Counted from the stretch's first letter, positions 1-4,953 are shown. The stretch is DNA of 5,126 bases from Nitratifractor sp. (GCA_015485845.1 WFSU01000191.1:1-5126); one strand, 5' to 3'. The notes: generated from the letters alone by a model not told the origin. Numbers and translations: made by a program.

Positions 1-126
1 ATCTATGGCCGCTACTTCGGGACACATCGTCCGGCACGCAGTACCGTAGAAGTCTCCCGCCTCCCGAGAGATGTCAAGATTGAGATCGATTGCATCGCCG
101 TAGCAGATGCCAACATGCGTTTTTGA
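1..126 (+). CDS. RidA-family (YjgF/YER057c) enamine/imine deaminase, C-terminal 41 residues
   Basis: The gene is cut by the window start; only its last 41 codons and a TGA stop are present. The visible stretch contains PARSTVEVSRLPRDVKIEI, which closely matches the C-terminal signature of RidA proteins (compare ARSCVEVARLPKDVKIEIEAIAV in the E. coli homologue, from memory). The Arg in PARS is the family's conserved carboxylate-binding arginine. RidA proteins are small cytosolic trimers that hydrolyse reactive enamine/imine intermediates such as 2-aminoacrylate from PLP enzymes, and so protect amino-acid metabolism. The usual length is about 120-130 residues, so roughly two thirds lies upstream. 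The tail runs about a dozen residues past the usual end (ADANMRF). The next gene starts 8 nt after the stop, suggesting co-transcription. The family call is firm; the exact subgroup cannot be decided from the tail alone. Confidence 0.9.
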   Translation: MYGRYFGTHRPARSTVEVSRLPRDVKIEIDCIAVADANMRF

Positions 127-134
127 GGCGACCC

Positions 135-656
135 ATGGAGAAAAATATTGGGCGAATATTTGTAATTGCCGGAAGTATGTTTAGTGTCGCAATACTGCTC
201 ATCAGCCCATTAAAAGCGTACGACAGCCATCACCCGGATCCCATGGCGATCCTCAATGGCCATGTGAGCCATTCCCGTCCCGTCGCGAAAAAAGAGGTAA
301 AAGAGGACAACGCGACCAAAGGGATCCAGCCCTGGCGCATGTACAAACGACGCAAAGAGGGTCAATATGTCATCAAGCCTGAGCCCTACAGCATCAGTTC
401 TAAAAAAAGTGATCCTGAGCTCCTCGGGCCTCAGCGAACCATACAGACAGCCGAGACAGTAGCGGCAACGGCTGCCCCCGTACCAGCAGCTGTGACCCCC
501 CCGGCTCCATCTGCACCCAAAACTCCAACCGCCGGGATGACCCGTGATGAATGCATTGGCATGATTGGACAAGAGAAGTTTGATGCTTACGTTCAGAAAT
601 ACGGGGGAGAAAAAGGGGCACTCCACCGCTGCCTCATCCTCAAAAGATTACGCTGA
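135..656 (+). CDS. Hypothetical exported or membrane-anchored protein with Pro/Ala-rich linker and small C-terminal domain
   Basis: I do not recognise a named family. The ATG at 135 is chosen because GAGG at 125-128 lies 6 nt upstream. The longer in-frame reading from TTG at 90 would overlap the RidA gene and put charged residues before the hydrophobic segment. The 173-residue product has a short basic N-terminus and a hydrophobic stretch at about residues 9-25. A plausible signal peptidase site follows LKA (residue 28); otherwise the stretch is an uncleaved anchor. Next come a charged region (about 45-95, Lys/Arg/Glu rich), a low-complexity Ala/Pro/Thr linker (about 105-133) and a compact C-terminal segment (135-173) that looks folded and helical. 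That segment carries two cysteines (C140, C166), which could form a disulfide in the periplasm. The layout of anchor, flexible linker and small terminal domain suggests a periplasmic protein reaching a partner or the envelope. This is inference only. Confidence 0.75.
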   Translation: MEKNIGRIFVIAGSMFSVAILLISPLKAYDSHHPDPMAILNGHVSHSRPVAKKEVKEDNATKGIQPWRMYKRRKEGQYVIKPEPYSISSKKSDPELLGPQRTIQTAETVAATAAPVPAAVTPPAPSAPKTPTAGMTRDECIGMIGQEKFDAYVQKYGGEKGALHRCLILKRLR

Positions 657-685
657 GAGGCCGTTTCAAAAAATCTTAATGATCG

Positions 686-697
686 TTTGGGTATAAT
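686..697 (+). promoter_or_regulatory. Predicted sigma-70 promoter (-10 region) for rplU-rpmA
   Basis: A perfect TATAAT box lies at 692-697, preceded by TTTGGG (686-691). No convincing TTGACA-like -35 box lies 16-18 bp upstream; that region is A-rich. An intact -10 with a T/G-rich upstream and a weak -35 is typical of Campylobacterota housekeeping promoters. Transcription would start near 703-705 and give a leader of about 35 nt. The leader has a ribosome binding site (AAAGGG, 727-732), and I see no obvious structured autoregulatory element. Confidence 0.75.
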
Positions 698-738
698 CTC
701 GAACTTTTTCCAAGAGATACACAATTAAAGGGTTTGCA

Positions 739-1047
739 ATGTACGCAATCATCAAGGCAAGCGGTCAGCAGTTCAAGGTTCAAGAGGGTGATATCATTGC
801 CTTCGACAAAATGGGTCTTGAGCCAAAAAGCGCCGTAGAATTCAAAGAGGTTCTGGCACTCAGCAAAGACGGAGATCTGACCGTGGGAACTCCCCTCGTA
901 GACGGTGCCGTTGTCCAAGGCGAAGTGATCAACGAAGGTCGTGACAAAAAAGTCATTATTTACAAAAAACGACGCAGAAAAGATTCCAAGCTCAAGCGCG
1001 GTTTCCGCCGTGATTTCACACGCGTTCGTATTACCAAAATCGGATAA
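739..1047 (+). CDS. rplU: 50S ribosomal protein L21
   Basis: L21 is a large-subunit protein that binds 23S rRNA and supports 50S assembly. The 102-residue length matches the usual 100-105. The N-terminus MYAIIKASGQQFKVQEGD carries the family signature (YAII..GGKQ-like, then a V.EGD turn). The central part contains VGTPLVDGAVV. The C-terminus is strongly basic (KRRRKDSKLKRGFRRDFTRVRITKI), matching the rRNA-binding YKRRKxYxRxxGHRQxxTxVxI tail. The ATG at 739 follows AAAGGG (727-732) at normal spacing and is the only start that gives the standard N-terminus. The gene is first in the transcript from the TATAAT promoter at 692 and lies 9 nt upstream of rpmA, the near-universal partner in bacteria. 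Nothing in it is unusual. Confidence 0.97.
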   Translation: MYAIIKASGQQFKVQEGDIIAFDKMGLEPKSAVEFKEVLALSKDGDLTVGTPLVDGAVVQGEVINEGRDKKVIIYKKRRRKDSKLKRGFRRDFTRVRITKIG

Positions 1048-1056
1048 GGAGACACT

Positions 1057-1311
1057 ATGGCACACAAAAAAGGTCAAGGATCAACCCAAAACAACCGCGA
1101 CTCCGCCGGACGACGCCTCGGCGTCAAAAAATACGGCGGTGAGAGCGTCATCCCCGGTAACATCATCCTCCGTCAGCGCGGCACGAAAGTCCACCCCGGT
1201 ACCGGTGTCGGCATGGGCAAAGACCACACCATTTTCGCTCTTGTCGAAGGGGTTGTCAAGTTTGAGAACCGCACCGCGTCTCAGAAAAAAGTTTCCGTCG
1301 TCCCGGCGTAA
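1057..1311 (+). CDS. rpmA: 50S ribosomal protein L27
   Basis: L27 sits at the peptidyl-transferase centre, where its flexible N-terminal tail contacts tRNA and aids peptide-bond formation. The 84-residue product begins MAHKKGQGSTQNNRDSAGRR and continues with LGVKKYGGE and RQRGTKVHPGTGVGMGKDHT. This is the full diagnostic sequence of the family. There is no Firmicutes-type N-terminal extension, so only Met removal is expected to expose the tail. A strong Shine-Dalgarno (AAGGAGA, 1046-1052) overlaps the rplU stop codon and sets the ATG at 1057, indicating coupled translation of the two ribosomal proteins. In the relatives I recall, obgE follows directly; here a repeat-laden gap and an antiporter gene intervene. 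Confidence 0.97.
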   Translation: MAHKKGQGSTQNNRDSAGRRLGVKKYGGESVIPGNIILRQRGTKVHPGTGVGMGKDHTIFALVEGVVKFENRTASQKKVSVVPA

Positions 1312-1320
1312 ATCCAAAAA

Positions 1321-1367
1321 GGGGCTGGGACTTTAGTCCCACTAAACGCGACTAAAGTCGCGTCCCC
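1321..1367. repeat. REP-like double hairpin (inverted palindrome pair)
   Basis: Two small palindromes lie side by side just after rpmA. The first is GGGAC-TTTA-GTCCC (1327-1340). The second is CGCGAC-TAAA-GTCGCG (1347-1362). They are separated by 6 nt and enclosed by a GGGG/CCCC outer stem (1321-1324 with 1364-1367), giving a cloverleaf-like fold. The second palindrome is the first in reverse orientation: the 10-bp core GACTTTAGTC occurs once in each direction. The two loops, TTTA and TAAA, are complementary, so a single longer hairpin is also possible. This resembles REP/BIME intergenic palindromes, which are often mobilised by RAYT transposases; no such gene is in the window. It could attenuate or protect the 3' end of the rpmA mRNA, but no U-tract follows, so it is not a classical terminator. 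Confidence 0.8.
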
Positions 1368-1408
1368 AATTACTAATCACCAATCACGAATCACCCATTA
1401 CCAATACA
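1367..1408. repeat. Degenerate heptad tandem array A (consensus NAATCAC, 6 units)
   Basis: Six consecutive 7-bp units run from 1367 to 1408 without a register break. The best units are TAATCAC (1374), CAATCAC (1381) and GAATCAC (1388). The flanking units are more diverged: CAATTAC (1367), CCATTAC (1395) and CAATACA (1402). The first unit begins in the last C of the preceding hairpin element. No reading frame is maintained, since 7 is not a multiple of 3 and the region lies between genes. The arrangement resembles the short tandemly repeated repetitive heptamers known from heterocystous cyanobacteria and similar heptamers in Beggiatoa. No function can be read from the sequence. Confidence 0.75.
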
Positions 1409-1411
1409 CCC

Positions 1412-1422
1412 TTTGATATAAT
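1412..1422 (+). promoter_or_regulatory. Predicted extended -10 promoter for the antiporter gene
   Basis: TTTGATATAAT contains a perfect TGnTATAAT extended -10 (1414-1422). No recognisable -35 box lies upstream; the array of NAATCAC heptads occupies that space. Transcription would start near 1428-1430, about 25 nt before the ATG at 1453. AAGGG at 1440-1444 serves as ribosome binding site. The antiporter, and possibly obgE-proB behind it, therefore appears to have its own transcription start separate from the ribosomal protein genes. Confidence 0.7.
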
Positions 1423-1452
1423 ACACCTACTAACGACATAAGGGTAACCTCC

Positions 1453-2745
1453 ATGCACTCCTTTAACATTGAAATTACGGTAATGACGATTCTTTTGCTG
1501 GTCATACTCTCCAACGCCATCTCGATCAAGAGTCACATCCCCTCTGTCTTTCTTCTGCTCGGAGGGTCGTATGCGATCTATACCTTTTTTCCTGCGGCCA
1601 TTCCGATCGATCTCAAGACAGAGTTTGATGCGTTGGTGATCTTTGCTATTCCGTTGATCTTTATGGCTGATGCGTTGCATTTGCATTTTGAGGATATTCG
1701 GCATTATTGGTTTGAGATTTTTTATCTGGCGGTCATTTCAGTTGCGATCAGCATCGCTGCGGGGGCGAGTCTGTATTATTTCGATCTTTTCGCAGGATTG
1801 AGTCTCGGGGCATATGTGACCCTTTTTGCCATTAACATGGCGACCGATGCGGTGAGTGTCCAGTCGATCCTCTCGCAGTTCAGTGGGATCGAGCATCGTA
1901 CCAAAGTGCTCATCGAGGGGGAATCGCTGGGCAACGATGCCACGGCCGTCATTGCCTTTTTCTTCATCGGATTGCCGTGGATGGTGCACGGCGAGATGAG
2001 TGTGGGTACGGCAGCACTGGCATCGTTCAAAGTCTTCAGTCTGAGTACGGTATTGGGGCTGGTGATCGGCTTTGTCTTTTACCTCTTTCTCAAACTGTTT
2101 GACGATAAACGGAGCGAATTTTTTGCCTTTGTGGTCGAGGCGTATGGAGCCTATGTACTGGCCGAGCATTTCCACATCAGCGGGATTCTGACCCTCATCG
2201 TGGCGGTAGTGACGACCAAGTTTTACATCGATCGGGACATCGAACACCACAAGCTGGAACTCACCCGAGGTGAGAAGCGGTACAGCCGACAGCACCGCCG
2301 CAAGCTTCTGAGCCGCTTCGAAGCGACAACGCATGAGCGAATGGAATACATCTACGAAATGGCGAGAGAGTTTGGCTATATTGCGGCGGTTGTGATCTTT
2401 TTCCTGCTGGCAGAGATGGTGGATTTCCCGACGTTGCTGTCGTATTGGAAAGAGATCCTCGTGATGTTTGGGGTGACGACGCTCATCCGGGCACTCTCGA
2501 TGGCCAAGTTTGCCTTCCTCGGGGATAAAACCGAGGCAATCAAGCCGGTAGGTCTCAAAGGGTGGTTTGTTCTCACATTCAGTGGGATGAAGGGTGCTCT
2601 GTCGATCATCCTGGTACACATGCTGCCGCACGATCTGCCCTATCGAGAGCTCTTCGAGTCAGTGACAGTGGGGGTCGTGGTACTCTCTATCTTTGTTTAT
2701 GGTAGTATTCTGTGGGTATATTTCATGTTCTTTGATAAAAAGTAG
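1453..2745 (+). CDS. CPA1/NhaP-type cation:proton antiporter
   Basis: This predicted inner-membrane protein exchanges Na+ (or K+) for protons and serves pH and ion homeostasis. The 430 residues are mostly hydrophobic helices, about a dozen by eye. Family landmarks appear in order: ATDAV at 130-134 (usually ATDPV), EGESLGNDATA at 155-165 holding the ion-binding Asn-Asp pair N161-D162, SGILTLIVAVV at 243-253, R346 in TLIRALSM, and GMKGALS at 378-384 (usually GLRGALS). Two deviations stand out: Ala for Pro at 133 and Lys for the conserved Arg at 380. A strongly charged segment at about 258-305 forms one large, presumably cytoplasmic, loop. No C-terminal TrkA/RCK or cyclic-nucleotide domain is present. 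The ATG at 1453 follows AAGGG (1440-1444). The gene sits between rpmA and obgE, which are adjacent in the relatives I recall, and is bracketed by repeats. The family call is strong; ion specificity cannot be inferred. Confidence 0.9.
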   Translation: MHSFNIEITVMTILLLVILSNAISIKSHIPSVFLLLGGSYAIYTFFPAAIPIDLKTEFDALVIFAIPLIFMADALHLHFEDIRHYWFEIFYLAVISVAISIAAGASLYYFDLFAGLSLGAYVTLFAINMATDAVSVQSILSQFSGIEHRTKVLIEGESLGNDATAVIAFFFIGLPWMVHGEMSVGTAALASFKVFSLSTVLGLVIGFVFYLFLKLFDDKRSEFFAFVVEAYGAYVLAEHFHISGILTLIVAVVTTKFYIDRDIEHHKLELTRGEKRYSRQHRRKLLSRFEATTHERMEYIYEMAREFGYIAAVVIFFLLAEMVDFPTLLSYWKEILVMFGVTTLIRALSMAKFAFLGDKTEAIKPVGLKGWFVLTFSGMKGALSIILVHMLPHDLPYRELFESVTVGVVVLSIFVYGSILWVYFMFFDKK

Positions 2746-2782
2746 GAAACAGGAAGTAGAAAGTAGCAGGTAGCAAGTAGGA
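2741..2782. repeat. Degenerate heptad tandem array B (consensus AGTAGNA, 6 units)
   Basis: Six 7-bp units run in perfect register. They include AGTAGGA (2741 and again 2776), AGTAGAA (2755), AGTAGCA (2762) and GGTAGCA (2769); the most diverged is AACAGGA (2748). Variation concentrates at the sixth position of the unit. The first unit overlaps the end of the antiporter gene, so its TAG stop (2743-2745) is part of the repeat. The consensus differs from the NAATCAC array upstream of the gene, although unit length and copy number are the same. Confidence 0.75.
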
Positions 2783-2791
2783 ATTTTGGGT

Positions 2792-2877
2792 GTGTTACGC
2801 GTTAAGTGTTAGGTGTTACGCCTTTCGGTATTGGACAGCACTCTTCCACGTAACGCATAACGCTTAACACGTAACAC
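2792..2877. repeat. Inverted heptad array C (consensus YGTTANG, 4 units per arm)
   Basis: The left arm (2792-2820) contains four heptads in register: TGTTACG (2793), CGTTAAG (2800), TGTTAGG (2807) and TGTTACG (2814). The right arm (2849-2877) contains four heptads of the reverse complement, including CGTAACG (2849) and CTTAACA (2863). The two 29-bp arms match as an inverted repeat with four mismatches, two of which would be G-U wobbles in the upper-strand RNA. They enclose 28 nt (2821-2848). The transcript would fold into one long hairpin between the antiporter and obgE. There is no U-tract after it, so efficient termination is not predicted. The element could equally be a cruciform or a 3' mRNA stabiliser. 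Confidence 0.8.
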
Positions 2878-2948
2878 GAAGAACAAACCGGGAAAGCCAG
2901 TTCGAAAAGAAGAAAGATCAAAAATCAGATGATGTACAAAGGAACACC

Positions 2949-4064
2949 ATGTTTGTAGACAGTGTAGAATTAACATTCAGTTCAGGGAAGGGGGGTGCGG
3001 GTGCGGTCTCTTTTTGGACGGAGAAATTCGTTATCAATGGCGGCCCTGACGGCGGTGATGGGGGTCGGGGCGGTTCGATCTACTTCAAAGTGGACAACAA
3101 CACCGATACTCTCTCGGCTCTTCGGGGTCGTCGCCACATCAAAGCCGAGAACGGCCGCCCCGGTGAAGGGCGAAAAAAGTATGGCCGCAGCGGCAAAGAT
3201 ACCACCGTCACCGTACCTCCGGGGACGCAGGTGATCGACCGGGAGACGGGTGACGTACTCCTCGATCTCGTCGAAGAGGGCACGGTGGTCAAATTCCTCG
3301 AAGGGGGCAAGGGGGGGATGGGTAACACCCATTTCAAAAGCTCCACCAACCAGCGCCCCACCTATGCCCAGCCCGGTCTTCCCGGTGAGACCCGTGAGGT
3401 GCGGCTCGAGATGAAGATGATCGCCGATGTGGGGCTCGTCGGCTTCCCCAATGTGGGCAAATCGACCCTCATCTCCACCCTTTCCAACGCCCGTCCGCAG
3501 GTGGCCAACTATGAGTTTACGACGCTCACCCCCAAGCTGGGTGTTGTGATGGTGGGTGAATTCGATTCGTTTATGATGGCAGACATCCCCGGGATCATCG
3601 AGGGAGCCAGTGATGGTCGAGGGCTTGGGCTGGAGTTTTTGCGTCACATTGAGCGTACACGGACGCTGCTGCTGCTGATCGATGCGACCAACTACCGGGA
3701 GATGAAATACCAATACGAGATCCTCAAGGAAGAGCTCGCTCGATACTCATCCGAGCTTGCCACCCGTCCCCATGCTGTGGTGATTACCAAAATCGATGCT
3801 CTCAGTCCTGAGGATGTGAATGCAAAGACGGAGGGCTTTCTAAGCGGCCTGGGACTTGCCCCCAACGATACCCTCGGGAAATTGACCGCTGATCCTGTGC
3901 TGGAGAGTTATATGCAGCCTCATGAGGAGTGGGAAGAGTTTGACGTCGACGTGCCGGTGTTTGTCCTCCCTATCTCTGCCGTGGCGCAGACCAACACCGA
4001 AGCATTGCGCTATGCGCTGGCCGAATCAGCCAAAGCGGAAACGAAAAAGAGTGAAGAGGAGTAA
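2949..4064 (+). CDS. obgE: GTPase Obg (CgtA), ribosome-assembly and stress GTPase
   Basis: Obg is a cytosolic GTPase that binds the 50S subunit, assists its late assembly and links growth to (p)ppGpp. Residues 1-158 form the glycine-rich Obg fold (GKGGAGAVSF, GGPDGGDGGRGG, EGGKGGMGN). The G domain follows with G1 GFPNVGKST (165-173), switch I threonines in YEFTTLTPKLG (188-198), G3 DIPG (212-215), G4 TKID (280-283, Thr in place of the usual Asn) and G5 ISA (342-344). An unusually long segment of about 55 residues separates G4 from G5. The protein ends with a short Lys/Glu tail and lacks the C-terminal OCT domain. The start follows AAAGGAA (2938-2944). No promoter is evident in the preceding 70 nt, so it may be transcribed from upstream. 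proB starts 4 nt after its stop, indicating translational coupling. Confidence 0.97.
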   Translation: MFVDSVELTFSSGKGGAGAVSFWTEKFVINGGPDGGDGGRGGSIYFKVDNNTDTLSALRGRRHIKAENGRPGEGRKKYGRSGKDTTVTVPPGTQVIDRETGDVLLDLVEEGTVVKFLEGGKGGMGNTHFKSSTNQRPTYAQPGLPGETREVRLEMKMIADVGLVGFPNVGKSTLISTLSNARPQVANYEFTTLTPKLGVVMVGEFDSFMMADIPGIIEGASDGRGLGLEFLRHIERTRTLLLLIDATNYREMKYQYEILKEELARYSSELATRPHAVVITKIDALSPEDVNAKTEGFLSGLGLAPNDTLGKLTADPVLESYMQPHEEWEEFDVDVPVFVLPISAVAQTNTEALRYALAESAKAETKKSEEE

Positions 4065-4068
4065 ACCC

Positions 4069-4830
4069 ATGCAACGGATCGTTATCAAAGTCGGCTCCCA
4101 TGTCCTCACCGAGCAGGACGGGGTCGCTCGGGAGCGGATGCGCTCACTCGTTGATCTCATTGCCGAACTCAAAGAAGCCGAACGTGACGTGATCCTTGTC
4201 AGCTCCGGTGCGGTGGCAGCCGGCTACACCCAGAGCCGTCTCGATCGCGGGGATGTGGCGAGCAAGCAGGCTTTGGCTGCTATCGGTCAGCCCTATCTGC
4301 TCAAAATGTATCAGGAAAAATTTGCCCACCACGGTATCCTCTCGGCGCAATTGTTGTTGAGTGCCGACGATTTTGATTCGCGCAAGCGCACCCGCCATGC
4401 CCGCAGAGCGGTCGATCGTTTGCTTGAAGTGGGGGTGGTGCCGATCATCAACGAAAACGACGTGACGGCCACCGAAGAGTTGCTCTTCGGAGATAACGAT
4501 CGCCTTTCGGCACACGTAGCACACTATTTTGATGCGCAGATGCTGGCGATCCTCTCCGACATCGATGCCTACTACGATGCCGATCCCCACACCCATTCCG
4601 AGGCAAAACCCCGTAAGGTGGTCACACACCTGAGCCCCGAAGAGCTCAGTGCCGAGCACACCCCGAGCAATGCGTTTGCCACTGGCGGAATCGTCACCAA
4701 GCTCCAATCGGCGCATTTTTTGATGGAGTACGGTCGGCAGATGTTCCTTGCCAGCGGATTTGACTTGAGCGATGCTCGGGCGTTTTTGCTTGAAGGCAAG
4801 CATCAGGGGGGAACGCTGTTTCAAAGGTAG
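4069..4830 (+). CDS. proB: Glutamate 5-kinase, short form without PUA domain
   Basis: This enzyme phosphorylates glutamate with ATP to gamma-glutamyl phosphate, the first and usually feedback-inhibited step of proline synthesis; proA is not in the window. The 253 residues form a single amino-acid-kinase domain. Visible motifs are IVIKVGSHVL with Lys7, VSSGAVAAG (44-52), ASKQALAAIGQ (64-74), PIINENDVTATEE (125-137), FGDNDRLSAHVA (140-151) and ATGGIVTKL (204-212) with Lys211. With an offset of 6 these match E. coli residues N134, D137, D148-N149-D150 and K217. The C-terminal PUA domain of the 367-residue E. coli enzyme is absent, as I recall for Campylobacter. The ATG at 4069 is chosen because AGAGGAG (4055-4061, inside the obgE end) precedes it and the usual N-terminus follows; a longer in-frame reading upstream only overlaps obgE. 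The TAG stop lies inside a 26-bp inverted repeat. Confidence 0.95.
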   Translation: MQRIVIKVGSHVLTEQDGVARERMRSLVDLIAELKEAERDVILVSSGAVAAGYTQSRLDRGDVASKQALAAIGQPYLLKMYQEKFAHHGILSAQLLLSADDFDSRKRTRHARRAVDRLLEVGVVPIINENDVTATEELLFGDNDRLSAHVAHYFDAQMLAILSDIDAYYDADPHTHSEAKPRKVVTHLSPEELSAEHTPSNAFATGGIVTKLQSAHFLMEYGRQMFLASGFDLSDARAFLLEGKHQGGTLFQR

Positions 4831-4922
4831 GGTGTTGTCCCCCGACAACACCAGATATAGGCACAACAAAAATAACCTTTGCATTACATACCAATTGGTG
4901 TTGTCAGGGGACAACACCCTAC
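4827..4922. repeat. MITE/BIME-like element with 26-bp terminal inverted repeats
   Basis: The left end (4827-4852) and right end (4897-4922) are reverse complements over 26 bp with a single mismatch. Each end is itself a hairpin with 9-bp arms: GGTGTTGTC, a 4-nt loop, GACAACACC. The loops are CCCC on the left (4840-4843) and AGGG on the right (4906-4909), nearly complementary. The 44-nt centre is A/T-rich with no gene. The outermost GTAG of the left end supplies the TAG stop of proB. I find no clear target-site duplication. The element could fold as two separate hairpins or as one long cruciform. It has the size and structure of a non-autonomous mobile palindrome; a copy elsewhere in the genome would settle this. 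Confidence 0.85.
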
Positions 4923-4931
4923 AGGTTTTTT
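4897..4931 (+). terminator. Possible intrinsic terminator after proB (right hairpin plus T-tract)
   Basis: The right-hand hairpin (9-bp arms, 4897-4918) is followed after 7 nt by six consecutive T (4926-4931). The spacing is longer than in a standard Rho-independent terminator, where the U-tract directly follows the stem, so termination may be weak or absent. If it works, fmt would need its own promoter. The only nearby candidate is a poor TTTGATACA match at 4930-4938. Confidence 0.3.
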
Positions 4932-4953
4932 GATACAAAATGAAAGATAAAAA

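Noticed and set aside
90..134. In-frame TTG upstream extension of the hypothetical protein
   Set aside because: It overlaps the RidA coding end, lacks a ribosome binding site and would bury the signal segment. The ATG at 135 with GAGG upstream fits better.
676..1077. Open reading frame on the minus strand opposite rplU
   Set aside because: It is a shadow of the unmistakable L21 gene, with no ribosome binding site and no recognisable protein features.
941..1336. Plus-strand reading frame spanning the rplU end and rpmA
   Set aside because: It is an out-of-frame reading of two firmly identified ribosomal protein genes; its Ser/Lys/Pro-rich product is typical of a frame shadow.
1321..1367. Rho-independent terminator for rplU-rpmA
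   Set aside because: The stems are plausible but are followed by CCCCAATTAC with no T-tract, so a classical intrinsic terminator cannot be supported.
1738..2631. 297-codon minus-strand reading frame opposite the antiporter
   Set aside because: The product is His/Arg/Glu-rich and lacks any family motif. It mirrors a hydrophobic membrane protein gene, and no promoter or ribosome binding site supports it.
1367..2877. CRISPR array
   Set aside because: The repeats are 7 bp and contiguous, without 25-40 bp repeats separated by unique spacers, and no cas genes are present.
4820..4930. Target-site duplication flanking the proB-fmt element
   Set aside because: The flanks (CAAAG on the left, AGGTT on the right) do not form a convincing direct repeat in any trimming of the inverted-repeat ends.
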